This document shows, in pieces, positions 1 through 11,341 of a stretch of 64,000 nucleotides of DNA. Source of the DNA: Rhizophagus irregularis (taxonomy: Eukaryota > Glomeromycota > Glomeromycetes > Glomerales > Glomeraceae); assembly GCF_026210795.1 (NCBI RefSeq), contig NC_089452.1, positions 806,001 through 870,000 of the forward strand, in the 5' to 3' direction. The notes beneath the pieces were generated by a model. The model was not told where the DNA came from. It saw only the letters and a list, made by a program, of their open reading frames with translations, and searched no databases. Both the position numbers and the translations under genes were made by a program. Position 1 is the stretch's first letter; each line of letters begins with the position of its first letter.

Positions 1-27
1 TAGCGTCATTTATTCTAATTTAGAAAT

Positions 28-47
28 TGCGGGCAAATTTGCCCGCA
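28..47. repeat. 20-bp perfect palindrome
   Basis: The 20 bases read the same on both strands (TGCGGGCAAA and its complement TTTGCCCGCA). It is a GC-rich island in an AT-rich region. It could be the end of a transposon or a fold-back site. No partner copy was seen elsewhere in the window. Confidence 0.5.
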
Positions 48-60
48 AAACAGTTTAAGG

Positions 61-240
61 GATAATATATCCGATGTTAAAGATTATCCATTTGAGCTAT
101 TAAATCCTGAATTTGAACAAATAAAATATGATAATGAATTGAAAAAATTAATAAATAAACCAATAAAATTTAGTTATTATTTCAATAGTCAGTTTTATTA
201 TTGTGGAGCTGAATATGTTAAAGGAATGAAAATTTATTAG
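61..240 (+). pseudogene. C-terminal remnant of an unrecognised protein gene
   Basis: An open frame of 59 codons runs from about base 61 to a TAG ending at 240. It starts with DNISDVKDYP and ends with EYVKGMKIY. Composition is coding-like (mixed acidic, aromatic and hydrophobic residues), unlike the surrounding low-complexity DNA. There is no ATG near its start, and upstream lies the 20-bp palindrome, so it is either the last exon of a gene starting outside the window or a truncated copy. I do not recognise the family. Confidence 0.4.
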
Positions 241-299
241 CTTATCTTCAAAGAATTTTTTTAATTTTATAATTTAACATTTAATTTTATAATTAGTAA

Positions 300-500
300 G
301 ATATTTTGTTGAAAACAATATTCGAAGTTGCACAAAAATACAAGAATGCAAAGTCGTACGATTGTACGAAAACTCAAATTAATACGAAAATTTTAAAACT
401 TTCGTACGTACTAGTATTAAAAAATTGATTAGCTGTAAATGTACGTACGAACAAAAAAAACACACGTACGTACTAATTTGCGTTAGCGTACTGTCCTATT
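300..500. repeat. CGTACG-rich stretch
   Basis: GTACG, CGTACG and GTACGTAC recur many times in about 150 bases (roughly 355-490). The motifs are self-complementary, so the stretch can fold. It resembles the subterminal motif cluster of a DNA transposon, but I could not define ends. Confidence 0.3.
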
Positions 501-758
501 TTACTCAATACCTGTTATTTCTTATACACTTTATTTTTATTCATTGTCTGTATTTGGTTAATTTAATCCCTTACTTGCGTCTGATCATATAGGCTATTTG
601 GAGAGCTATACCATATTCGCATTTGATCAGATTTTTGTTAAGATTTACATTGAATTAATTGAATTAGTATAAGATCTACGCCGATCCTATAAATTTCCGA
701 CCCTACCAATCCTTCTGCTTACACTAAATATACCGCTTATTTTTAAGCACATAAGAAC

Positions 759-1603
759 TAGTGCTCCTACCGGGTCAGATTCAGTCGGGTTTGGAGAATA
801 TATCCGACTTGACCCGGCAAAAATAGGAATGATCCGATTTTAACCCGACCCGAGTATATTTAATTCAAATAACCTGGGTTAAACCCGAATTTTAGTAATT
901 TTCGTTGCTGTATGCTTAGTAATATATCAAAAATATTTTTTCAAACATAATTTTTTCAATAACGCAAGGTAATTGATATCATATAGGTCATACAACTTTT
1001 TATTATTAAAATTAAAGCTAAGCACGAATTTAAAGATATCTTCAATTCCTGTTTATTTATTGCTTTATATTTGAACTATAAAATCGAAATTGTATCACTT
1101 GCTTTAACAGAAATTGACTATATTTTATGTCTGCCAGGACTCTAAACACATGCATGCTCTAATTGTATCTGCTTTAAGACTACATCTTTTTGCAGCTATC
1201 AAATCGGTTCCACCGGCAAATACTCTTTCTACTGGAACGCTGGTTGCTTTATTAATTATCAAAATACACTTATTAGCTAATGTAATATTAATAATTAAAA
1301 TATTAATTCATACACATATCTGTAATTGCAAGGTGTCTCTAGCAATTTTCGCTATACTACCTCATTCATCTAACAAAATTATATAAAATTAATCAATATT
1401 AACACGTAATCAATATGTGATCAGTGATTTTAATGATCATCCGGGTCTAATACGGGTCAAAACCCGAGTCAAGGAAATGAATAACCCGACCCGACGGGTT
1501 AGGTCATGCGGGTCACGGGTTATTAAAATTGTTTGTACCGACCCGATTTAAAATTCACTCGGGTTGAATTATCCGGGTTAGACCCGAATTTTGCGGAGCA
1601 CTA
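759..1603. mobile_element. hAT-family DNA transposon, degenerate, 845 bp
   Basis: The element starts TAGTGCTCC and ends GGAGCACTA, which are exact inverted ends. The 8 bases ATAAGAAC stand directly before it (751-758) and directly after it (1604-1611). An 8-bp target duplication with TAGNG-type ends is the signature of the hAT superfamily. Both end regions are packed with CGGGT/ACCCG motifs (about 770-890 and 1440-1590), like the subterminal transposase-binding repeats of hAT elements. A related 756-bp copy lies in inverted orientation at 29367-30122. The interior carries a remnant of a hAT transposase C-terminus on the minus strand (1125-1259), so this copy derives from an autonomous element. 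Confidence 0.85.
1125..1259 (-). pseudogene. hAT transposase C-terminal (dimerisation) domain remnant
   Basis: Read on the minus strand, about 44 codons end at a TAA at 1125-1127. They contain ATSVPVERVF, followed by AAKRCSLKADTIRACMCLESW-like sequence (shown in part). The pattern A-T/S-S-x-P-x-E-R-x-F, then K/R-R-x-x-L, then a hydrophobic M/C-x-L-x-x-W stretch is the conserved C-terminal block of hAT transposases. Upstream (higher coordinates) the frame breaks down, so only the end of the gene survives. It lies inside the element bounded by the TAGTGCTCC ends. Confidence 0.65.
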
Positions 1604-1611
1604 ATAAGAAC

Positions 1612-2401
1612 TGACATATAACAGTATGTTATAGTCATTATAAATTATAATAGCAACTAAACATCCAAACAACATCAAACTTTATATTATAAAAAAAGAG
1701 GTTGATAGTAAATTAGTGAGAAATAGGTTTTTATGTAATTTTTAAACCCTAGTTTTTTTGAAAATAAATTAATACATACAATTATTGAATTATTGGTTAA
1801 ATTATAATATATAAATTCTAATTTTTGTATCTTGTGATATATATAAATAATTATTTTATTGAATCTAATGGATTTTTTTTGAAAACAATTTTTTTATTTG
1901 TGAATACAGCAGGCATTATGTGTATTAGTGTCATTTCAAAATTATTGAGAAAATTAAACTTGCATAAAATGATCGTTGATAATGAAATTTATATACATGA
2001 GGTTCTTTAATAAAGCTTTTTTATTTTCATCATGGAAATTACTATGTATATTAAGTGCGTAAATACCTTTTAAAAGTAAAAAATATAAATTTATTTCTTC
2101 TCAAAATACAAAATTAAACATGTCAATTCTAAATAATAAATTTTCGAGAATTATACAGTATAAATAGATAACAAAAGATCGGCACTCAACTCTGCGCATC
2201 AGAATTATTATTAATTTTTTTTTATTACACTGTAAACTTTATTAGTATTGAGATAATTACTCAACGTAAATACAAAGTAAATACATTGTGTTAATAAAGT
2301 ACCTGTCTATAAATCTATGCTAATACAAAAGATTCTTGATCAATACTATGAAAAAAACCTAGCTATTTTGTCATAAATTTATTCTAGTATAAAAGACTAC
2401 T
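1612..2401. other. AT-rich intergenic sequence
   Basis: Short AT-rich sequence. The longest open frame (1825-2010) has no recognisable domain and a non-coding look. I see no RNA gene or repeat here. Confidence 0.4.
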
Positions 2402-2623
2402 CTATTGAAGTATTTTCTCACTACTTCCCTGGTATACAGTTATACGTTTATTGTTTTCATTCAATTCCTTATTATCAGATTCAACTTCTTTACGTACTTT
2501 TACCTTTGTTTCTTGTGCATTGCCGTTAATATCTTTGATTCTTTCACTAAAATCCGAATTCAATTTGTTAAAATCTTCAACCTGCTTATCGTTTTGAACC
2601 TTTGAATCCATTGGGCTATCCAT
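2402..2623 (-). CDS. hypothetical 73-aa acidic/basic protein or exon
   Basis: An ATG-initiated frame of 73 codons, very rich in Lys, Asp, Glu and Asn, with a heptad-like hydrophobic spacing that suggests a short coiled coil (around residues 15-60). Just upstream on the same strand, another frame (bases about 2625-2690) is also open and coding-like. A frameshift or intron may therefore separate two parts of one gene. No family is recognised. It may be a single exon of a larger gene or a remnant. Confidence 0.3.
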   Translation of the reverse strand: MDSPMDSKVQNDKQVEDFNKLNSDFSERIKDINGNAQETKVKVRKEVESDNKELNENNKRITVYQGSSEKILQ

Positions 2624-2914
2624 TGCTTCGAAGTTTGTTCGTCTTTCGATGAAGAATTAGCGTTATTTGCTGGCTTCTTATGAGTTCTCCGATCCTGAAT
2701 TTACCACCCACCCTATTAATTGATCCTGATGTTTAATTAACAAACTTGATCCTAAATCATTTTTCATATTTATATTTGTTGCCGTAATTACCACCGTACA
2801 ATAAATATCTGTATATCGTAAGACTAATGCAGATCATGCTTTAAGACTTTATATTCATTCTTATTACTATGTCTTATTACTATATTACTAGAAATTAATT
2901 TAACATTACTATCT

Positions 2915-3340
2915 TTGAATTATTGTGAATACATTAAATTGTTTTCATATAAACCATATAAACATAAGTTGCTGACTACTACTTGTCACCTGATCGCCAA
3001 CTTGAGGCGCAGCAACATTGATCAGGGGGAAGGGGAACGAAAAAAAAAGAAGGTAAAACACCACCCACACAAAAACCCACACAAGCCCACACTCCAAACC
3101 CACATACATAAAGGCAGACACAAAGAAAAGGAGCCTAAGCGAAGACCTAATTCTTTCCCAACTTCATCTTTCCAGGACATATTAGACGCATTTTCTAATA
3201 AAAAAAGAACTAGACGAGAGAAGACAGACCTAAAAAAAAGCCAAAAAAAAAAAGAAAGTAAAACACCACCCACACATCCCCAACCCACACTCCAATTTAC
3301 ACTCCCAACCCACACAAGCCTACACTCCCAACCCACATAC
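2915..3340 (+). repeat. low-complexity C-rich and A-rich tract with an open frame
   Basis: The region repeats the CCCACAC(T/A)CC motif (3060-3110 and 3260-3340), with A-rich runs between. A 146-codon frame (2915-3355) crosses it and encodes Lys/His/Pro/Thr-rich low-complexity sequence, so I do not treat it as a gene. The middle part (about 3150-3250) resembles the purine tract at 15.6 kb (AGACGAGAGAAGACAGACC versus CAGAGAGAAGATAAACC). Confidence 0.3.
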
Positions 3341-3352
3341 AGTATGGCAAGC

Positions 3353-3581
3353 TGAGTTGGACAAAATTATCAGATATTGTGTGGTAAAAAATCAAGCATG
3401 GTTAAACAAAATGTCACCCCGTGTCTGCCATTTTACCTGTTTATGCTTGATTTTCATCTGTCCCGTGCTTGATATTTTTATCTGATGTTTATCTGTACCG
3501 CCTGTACGTGCTTGATGTTTTATCTGTACATGGTTGATGTTTTATCTGTTCGTGCTGTACTTGATGTTTTTGTCCAACTGT
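3353..3581. repeat. short inverted-end repeat with 22-bp minisatellite
   Basis: AGTTGGACAAAA at 3353 is matched by TTTTTGTCCAACT near 3568-3580 in inverted orientation. Between them, variants of TGCTTGATGTTTTATCTGTACG recur about five times at roughly 22-bp spacing (3430-3560). The ends resemble Tc1/mariner-type inverted ends next to TA, but the left end is not clean. It is probably a small non-autonomous element. Confidence 0.4.
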
Positions 3582-3649
3582 ATTTGATTTTAATTTTATC
3601 TTGTCAACAATTAGTTTCTTTGTCAGCACAGGGGTGATATTTTATGTTT

Positions 3650-4690
3650 TTTAAGTTTAGCATAGTTTTACACGAAGAATCTTTTTTATTTTATTGGCTT
3701 TTTTTTTATAATACAAATTTTGTAGAGAATTTTTATTTTTAATCTATTTTTGATAAAATTCTTTTGGGATTTTTTTTTTTTTAATAAGACTTTTTTTTGA
3801 AAAAAAATTTTGTTAGAGAATTTTTTTATTGATAGTGACATTTCTGAGTTTTTATTTCGATGGATAATTTCGTTAAAAAATTAAAATTTCATTGGAGAAT
3901 TTTTTTTTAATAAGAATTTTTTTTTAATGATTTTTTTTTGGACATACAGTATACTACCTAATTTGTTGGAACAATTTTTTTTACAGGATTTTTTTTTGAT
4001 AGAGAATTCATTGAGAATTTTTTTTAATAGGAAAGATTTTTTTTTGATAAAAATAATTTTGTCAGAAATTTTTTTAACAAATGAGATTTTTTTTTTGATA
4101 GAGAATTTCGTTAAGAATTTTTTTTAATAGGAGAGAGTTTTCTTTGATAAAGAATTTCTTTTGGGAATTTTTTTTAATAGGTGAGAGTATTTTTTGACGG
4201 AGAATTTTATTAGAGAATTTTTTTTTAATAGGAGGATTGTTTTTGATAGAGAAATTCATTAAAGAATTTTTCTTTAATAGGAAGATAAATAATTTCGCTG
4301 AGAATTTTTTTTTTGATAGAAATTTATCATAGAATTTTTTTTTAATAGGTAAGATTTTTTTTTTGATAAATCATTTCATTAGTAAATTGTTTTAACAGGT
4401 GAGATTTTTTTTTGATAGAGAATTCGGTAAAGAATTTTTTTTTTTTAATAGGAGGGAAGTTTTTTTTTGACAAAAATTCTTTTAAGAATTTAACTTTAAT
4501 AGGAAAGAATCTTTGAATTTTTTTTTAATAGGGAAAATGTGTTTTTTTGATGGAGAATTTTATTAGAAGTCTCAATAAAAAATTTTATTGAAAATAGTTT
4601 TTTTTTATTAAGTGTATCAAGAATTTTGGCTTGAAAATATTTTTTTTTAATAAAGAATTTCATTAGAGATCTTTTTTTTTATAAAATTAA
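3650..4690. repeat. left arm of a ~1-kb inverted repeat (T-rich array)
   Basis: Built of about 20 degenerate units of roughly 50 bases, each like GATAGAGAATTTCATTAGAG followed by a T-run and AATAGG. The order and sequence of units match, in reverse complement, the A-rich stretch at about 5860-6560. For example 4080-4260 aligns with about 6260-6450 nearly unit for unit. The two stretches are therefore arms of one imperfect inverted repeat, not independent simple repeats. No gene is supported here; open frames are by-products of the repeat. Confidence 0.6.
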
Positions 4691-4794
4691 AAAATATTAA
4701 ATTACATTAATAAGATTAAGATAAAATTAAAAAAAAACTATGATAGAATCCTAAATAACATAGCTGATAGTAAATTAAGCAAATTTTATATACT

Positions 4795-4915
4795 AGTAAA
4801 GCTCTGCATAAGCTGAGCCAGCTTGCAAGCTGAGCCATACTTAATAAATTGGCTTGATGCTTGACAAGCTGGCTCAAAAAAGCTTGAGCTGGCTCACCTG
4901 CAAAGTAATAAAATA
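4795..4915. repeat. AGCTGGCTC-motif hairpin repeat
   Basis: Motifs GAGCCAGCTT, AGCTGAGCC and AGCTGGCTC recur in both orientations within 110 bases, giving a GC-richer fold-back. The two flanks (GCATAAGCTGAGCCAGCTT and its inverted counterpart ending GAGCTGGCTCACCTGC) look like degenerate terminal inverted repeats of a small MITE. No clear target duplication was found. Confidence 0.4.
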
Positions 4916-5025
4916 AAAATTAATCATTAGTATTTTTTTTTTTTTTGTAATTGGCATAAAAACATTTTTTGAAATCTACTATTTTAAATACTTTTAATAT
5001 ATATAAATAAAAATTGGAGATTGTT

Positions 5026-5230
5026 AAACGTCGCCTGGGCGATCATCACCTGGTTTTTTTCCAAATATGTCATATAATGTATCTAATTTTTGATCGGTTA
5101 TTATTGCAAAAGATATTTTTAAAAAATTATTTTGCAAACATATTTATTCAAAATAATCTTATTTAATAAAATTTTATTTGCAAATATTAAAATTTAAGTC
5201 ACACATTTTTGATTTTAAAGAAAAAAATAA
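5026..5230. mobile_element. end of a Mutator-like (MULE) element, inverted relative to the copy at 46-47 kb
   Basis: The sequence beginning GGAGATTGTTAAACGTCGCC at about 5026 is the reverse complement of the right end of the element at 46050-47152. Homology continues through the ATGTTTGCAAAA block and the GTCACACATTTTT block (about 5100-5225) into the minisatellite. The other end of this copy was not found; it may be lost in the A-rich arm that follows. Confidence 0.5.
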
Positions 5231-5339
5231 CCATATATATTTATTTTCAATGAAGTAATACAAATAAAAAAACAATAACAATAAATAAAAAAGATAAGTA
5301 AATTATAATGATCGAGGAGAAAGATGCTAATAAAAAATG

Positions 5340-5800
5340 AAATAACAATGGAGTAATGGAAAGTAATAGAAGATGAAAGGGAGTAAAAAAGGGTAATGAG
5401 AAGTGATAGGAAACAAAAAGGAGAAATAGGACATGATGAGAGATGAAAAGGAGTGATGGGAGACGAAAAGAAGTGATGGGTGATGAAGAGGAGTGATGAG
5501 AGATAACAAGGAGTGATAGGAGACAAAAAGAAGTAATGGGAAGATGAAGAGGAGTAATGGGACAAAAAGAAGTGATGGGAGATGAAGAAGAGTGATGAGA
5601 GATAAAAAGGAGTGATGGGAGACAAAAAGAAGTGATGGGAAGATGAAGAGGAGTGATGGGAGATAAAAAGAAGTGATAGGAGACGAAGAGGAGTGATGAG
5701 AGATGGAAAGAAGTGATGGGAAGATGAAGAGGAGTGATGGGAGACAAAAAGGAGTGATGGGAGATGAAAAGAAGTGATAAGAAGATGAAGAGGAGTAAAA
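5340..5800. repeat. GAGTGATGGGAGA minisatellite
   Basis: About 20 imperfect units of roughly 20-21 bases, alternating types such as GGAGTGATGGGAGACAAAAA and GAAGTGATGGGAAGATGAAG, all purine-rich on the plus strand. The same minisatellite, inverted, is inside the MULE-like element at about 46560-46830. Ser/Leu/Phe-rich frames on the minus strand are artefacts of this repeat. Confidence 0.7.
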
Positions 5801-5859
5801 ATTTATTAAAATTGTAAAATTTAATAAAAATTTTCCAATAAATTTTCAATCAATTTTTT

Positions 5860-6560
5860 ATAAAAAAAAGATCTCTAATTATTAAAAAAAAAAATTTCAA
5901 GCCGAATACACTTATTAAAAAAAAAACTATTTTTAATAAAATTTTCTACTAAGATTCCAAACAAAATTCTTCATCAAAAAATAAAAAAATTTTTTCAACA
6001 AACAATTCTCTAATGAAGTTCTCAATCAAAAAAAATATCCCTGATTAAAGAAAAATTCAAAGATTCTTACCACCTATTAAAAAAAATTTTCAAAAAATTT
6101 CTATATCAAAAAAAAAAAAACTCCTCTCCTATAAAAAAAAAAATCTCCCTGTTAAAATACATTAACGAAATGATCTATCAAAAAAAAAATCTTACCTATT
6201 AAAAAAAATTCTATGATGAAATTTCTATAAATTCTCAATGAAATCTATTAAAGAAAAATTCAAAATTCTTTAATGAAATTTTCTATCAAAAACAACCCCC
6301 CTATTAAAAAAAAATTCTCCAATAAAATTCCCTGTCAAAATACTTCACCTATTAAAAAAAATTCCCAAAAGAAATTCTTCATCAAGGAAAACTCCCTCCT
6401 ATTAAAAAAAAAATTCTTAATGAAATTCTCTATCAAAAAAAAAAATCTCACTTGTTAAAAAAATTTACTAACGAAATTATCTATCAAAAAATAATCTTCC
6501 TTATTAAAAAAATTCTTCAAATAATTTTCTACAAAAAAAAAAATATTCTCAATGAATTCT
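5860..6560. repeat. right arm of the large inverted repeat (A-rich array)
   Basis: Reverse complement of the array at about 3650-4690, with matching unit order. It ends where the ~670-bp tandem repeat begins (AATACAATCCAATGATAAG, about 6564). Together the arms enclose about 1.2 kb containing the MULE end and the minisatellite. Confidence 0.6.
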
Positions 6561-6563
6561 CTA

Positions 6564-7632
6564 TAAATACAATCCAATGATAAGAGGTAATATAACAAAT
6601 ATATAAAGTATAAACAAAAAAAAAAAGAATTTCATATTTTTAATACTTAATACACACTCTTTTTCAAGAACTCCTCTAAGAAATTTCTTCATTTTATCAG
6701 TGATTATAAATCTCTGCATTTACTTATTATGACAAAGAAAAATTATTAATAGTGTGCTAAATTTTTATTTAATGGTAAAGAAGACATAGCCAATTCCTCC
6801 TTTAGAATTAGCAGACTTTATCAATAACAAAGTAGGATGTTATCTGCTTGAGTTGGTTATCAAGTGAACAAAAGAAATAAAAAAGAAATAAAAAAAAAGA
6901 AAAAAAAGGGAATAAAAAAATAAAAATAAAAATAATATAAAATAAAAAAGAAAAAGCAGGTAATTTCATAGGAATTACCCACTTTGCTCACCCTTACCCA
7001 ACCCAAACAAACAAATCCAGTACCCTCCTAAGTAAAATTTGTGAACTCCCCGACTCAATGAGTTATCCGTTCTAATTTTGACTTAGGAAGTTACCCACTT
7101 TGCAAATAAAAAAATACACACCTCTTTTAAAGTTCTCTTGAGCCATTTACACTCATCTAGAAAACCAGTAATGCTCCATTCAGAGAACTTTCATCTGTTG
7201 TCCAGTGTTTCAATACAAAATATTGCTATAACTGATAAATAAAAAAAGGAATAAATACAATCCAATGATAAGAGATTAGATAACAAATATAAAGTATAAA
7301 CATCACATTTTTAATACTTAATACGCACTCTTTTTCAAGAACTCTAAGAAATTTCTTCATTTTATCAGTGATTGTAAATCTCTGCATTTACCTATTATGA
7401 CAAAGAAAAAATTATTAATAGTGTGCTAAATTTTTATTTAATGGTAAAGAAGACATAGCCAATTCCTCCTTTAGAATTAGCAGACTTTATCAATAACAAA
7501 GTAGGATGTTATCTGCTTGAGTTGGTTATCAAGTGAACAAAAGAAATAAAAAAGAAATAAAAAAAAGAAAAAAAAAGGAATAAAAAAATAAAAATAAAAA
7601 TAATATAAAATAAAAAAGAAAAAGCAGGTAAT
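6564..7632. repeat. ~670-bp tandem repeat, units 1 (partial) and 2
   Basis: Unit 2 starts at about 6961 with TAATTTCATAGGAATTACCC and runs to the CACTA insertion. Unit 1 is its 3' part, from about 6564. The same unit continues at 13865-15571. Each unit holds a GACTTAGGAAGTTACCCACTTTG block, the block ATAGCCAATTCCTCCTTTAG, and an A-rich tail of AAATAAAAAAGAAAAAGCAGG type. No coding potential was recognised. The array was split by the CACTA element between bases 7632 and 13865. Confidence 0.8.
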
Positions 7633-8055
7633 CACAGGTCGAATAAAGAGGTATCGGGTATATTAAAATCGGATAAATATCAGGTTATATCGGAAAATTG
7701 AAATTTGCCGATAGACAATAAACATATAAGGTAAGATTCAGTATACTTATTGACATATGATATAATGCCGATGTGTTAATATAGGGACCAGGCAATTTCG
7801 AAGCTAAATCGGTAGATTATTAATAACCCGATAGATTCCATAAAGGTATATTTGATATGTATATCAACAATCGGAAACCTATCAAAATCTGATACGAGTT
7901 GTATATTATTTTTGGAGCAAAATATTTTGTAAACATAAATTTATTATATTTATATGAGATTATATTAGTGTATTTTGCAAAATAAAAAGTAAAAACTATC
8001 TAGCATTATGAAAATAAAAAATTACGAAATTGTTAAACAACAAACGTATATAAAA

Positions 8056-11000
8056 TTAAATATGAAATTTCCTATTTATTGGAATAACTGCCATATACTT
8101 TTTCGGATTTCTTTGCCCTACTTCGAAAGTTCCTGAAACAAATCTACATAAAATATTATGTATAGGAATGATACAATCTCTTCCCATCTCATAAAATTTA
8201 TCACTCCATAATTCAATATTACATGAATTAGCATCATCATCAATTTTAAAATAAAATCTTGTTTTACGATTTTCGGCTGGCTTATACCATCTCACAAAAG
8301 CTAAATAATGCGTTCTGGGGCCCTCTTGCAAGTAAACAGTGTGTTCAAAAAAAAATTGAACCTGGCCGGGAAATGTTTCAATAGTATCATCATTCAGAAT
8401 AAACTGTGCCAAAATTTTTGCTGATTTGGCATGTCGATAGGACAATACTGAACCAAATATCTCCATTCCGATTTTTAATCTGCTAAACTGGTTGACTTTT
8501 GGAAGAACAGGAATAGAATGTTCTGGAGCATTATGAATGTGCGACAATGCAACAAAATCTTTTTCATAAACATTACAATAAAATTCTGTTAATAATAAAT
8601 AAATATCTTGCGTAAGCAATACATCTTTTTTTGATGGACCTAAAAAGGAGCCTGGAAATATTTCAAAACCGAAAGCTGCGCCTTCTTCAATTGTAGTTGA
8701 TAACAAGCGAAATGCTTTATAATCTTCGTCAGTATATTCATCATACATTGAAAGGCTTCCGACCGAATCTCTAGGTTTTAATATTATAAGAACTTCCTGA
8801 AGGTGAGGATTTTGGTCGGCATGGGATGTTAATTCATCTAAAAGAGCATTATGTTGAATAATTTTCATAAGCTCAATTTCGATCTTCCTATGACTGTTGT
8901 GAAACGATCCTAAAAATAAATTTGTGTTATAAAAAATAAAGGGTGTGAAAATTGATCATTTTTATTCTATAATTTACCCACCCAATAAGCCATTCATACG
9001 CTCCGTTGAGAAACACCAAAAAGCGTACAAGGGTCCATAGTCCAAAGAGCATTCACATAGATGCAAGCACAAGTGCAGGTTTGGTGTTATTTTTTTAGGC
9101 CCGTATTCTCTCTCTATATCCTTTACCATTTCTACTAAACGTGTATGAGCTTCTTTAAGACCACTTATTGATACTATTCTACACACTAAAATACTACACA
9201 CACGCACGAAGTTTACCAAAATTCTCTGGTCTGCTTCGTTTAAAAGATCCCAAGTAATAGGTATGGCAAATATTAACGTGAATGTTTTCCACTGATCGGC
9301 AGAAAAGCCAGAAAAGCCTTCGCCTGTTGATATTTTACTTGGAATCCTACCAATGTCTACTGGCACCTGGATATTGCTGGCCCTCTTTTGCATAAGTGAG
9401 AGATTTTGTGGCGTTAACTTTCCTTTTTCAATCCAAAGTCTCGTCACGATCCATTTTGCAATTCCAAGGAAAAGACAGTGCATAGGATCTATGACTAAAA
9501 ATCGTATAGGATTAAAGTAGGGTAGGCGATACATTTCAGACCATCGTACCAATGTTACTGATACATGGTTCCGTCATTGTTCTTCTGTTTTACACTGTTT
9601 CCATGCAAAAGCATTGTTCTTAATTTCTTCAACATCTCTTTCTACAAACCAGTTATTCATATCATCAAGTCCTCCAAAATTCGGCTGATTCCTGTCATCG
9701 TAATTGGCATGTTTGAGACACCTATAACATGCAATTCTTGCAGATATATGTCCACAAAGCTTTCTTGCGGCAGGTATGTCACAAGAACAACATATCACAG
9801 CGGCCTTAATTGTTTTTCTGTCGGAATGTTCAAAAGTTTCTGATAGATCAATACCATACCATAATTCAATTAACTGGTCGACCAGAGGAGCAAGGTAGTG
9901 GTTTAGGCGATGTAATGATAGTTCATTTGGTCCTGGGATTAATGCCAACGTTAATATATTAGATGGTTTAAATCGTTCATTCCTGGGTAAGTTGCAAATG
10001 ATAGCATAAATTGCTCCGGTGCTATATTGGGAATTTTCAAACGGTTGAAACCAATCTATGTTAAGCATTATTCCAAGATTGGTATCTGCTAAGTCTTGCT
10101 GAAAGAAGGTTGACCCATTTTCGTCTTTAAAAGATTTCCATATTCTTCCATCATATATATCAGCAAGAATTTCTGGATCAGAGGGACGGTTAACCCACTT
10201 TCTGCAAGCTTCTTCAAAGCCTTTTCGCTTGAACAAAAGATATAATTGATGTTTCAAGCTAATTGTGGGAAATATCAATGCTGGTTTTTTGATTATACCG
10301 TTCTTCGTAGGGACAAGTTTATATAAAGGATTTCTGCAGATCTCTCTTTTATTACTCATTGGGTGGTTAGGAAACTCTTGGAACACACAATCTGTGAATT
10401 TAGGCGTAATATCAGGACTGTTACTAGACACATCGGCAATTCTATACAATTTGCAACACTTTTCGCAAGCCGCATATTTTGTTAGATGCGCGCAAATACC
10501 AAGATTCTTGTGTGCCATATAGAGAGATGTAGGAAACGTCGAAAATAAGTTTTTGTTTATATTCATGAGAACATAGCGGAAAAACTTAAAAAGAGAATTC
10601 GTAGCCACATTAGGTAGACGAAATCTCTCTTGGTACTTCAAGATCCATATAATGATCCAAGAAAAGGTGTCATCTAATCCTTCTTTCGGGTACTTAAGAT
10701 CATCTTCTAATTCCAATTCTGGAGCGTCAAAATTCAATTCAGAATCATCTGATGAATATCCTAAAGTATCATCATCAGAGTTTTGTTCATTTTCCTCTTC
10801 AGATACATTATCACCATCATTGTCATCACCACCATCATCATTATCATCTCCTTCATCATCATCAGAGAATAGTTCATTAGTTACTTCTGGAACCGAAATC
10901 GTAGATTTTATGTTTTTTTGAAATACTGGTAACATTTTTCTAAGTAAGAATTGATAATTTTCTTGTGGATCGTCATCATCATTCGTTTCCATAAATTCTC

Positions 11001-11217
11001 CCAAAGGAGGTATTGGATCAATAGGTTGATTTTTTGATTCAGAATTTCTAATAACTTCTCTTTGAGGTACGATCCTATCTTTTTTAGCATAATGACTTTT
11101 TTTGGTTCTAGGATCTACCAGTTTTCCTTTACAACTTGGACAATAACATTGTACAAATTTTCGCGTTCTAGGAGGATAAACATATGAAGGAGTATTTTTA
11201 TTATTGATATAAGACAT
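8056..11217 (-). pseudogene. Tnp2-like CACTA transposase, two exons, one premature stop
   Basis: Predicted exons (minus) are 11217-8982 and 8909-8056. The intron is 73 bp with donor GTGGGT and an acceptor after TTTTTAG, and the model totals 1030 codons. An N-terminal CPSC-type zinc knuckle lies at about residues 26-40 and a very acidic Asp/Glu segment at about 115-180. The core has likely DDE residues at the D of DWFQPF (about 386), the D of DPMHCLFLG (about 576) and the E of ERMNGLLG (about 740). IPGPNE (about 424) and CDIPAARKLCGH (about 477) are typical family blocks. Codon 548 is TGA (9574-9576). The same frame continues on both sides, so one substitution separates this copy from a full-length gene. 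The start is the ATG at 11217. It would bind the element ends and catalyse cut-and-paste. A Plavaka-type relative is a possible alternative name. Confidence 0.85.
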
Positions 11218-11341
11218 TATTTAATTGAAATTTTATTACTGAATAGATAATTTTGATATAATAACAAACATACGAAAGATCGTAAGTAATAATTGATTTA
11301 ATCATTTGTGTATTATCTAATCCAACCAAAAAGCTTAATTT

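Noticed and set aside
1114-1386. 90-codon plus-strand frame inside the hAT element
   Set aside because: It is the antisense shadow of the hAT transposase C-terminal remnant on the minus strand, which has the recognisable motif.
3022-3336. Trp/Gly/Val/Leu-rich 104-codon minus-strand frame
   Set aside because: It is the complement of the CCCACAC low-complexity tract. Composition follows the repeat.
10265-10921. plus-strand frames of 85-89 codons over the transposase
   Set aside because: Antisense shadows of the acidic and central parts of the transposase exon.
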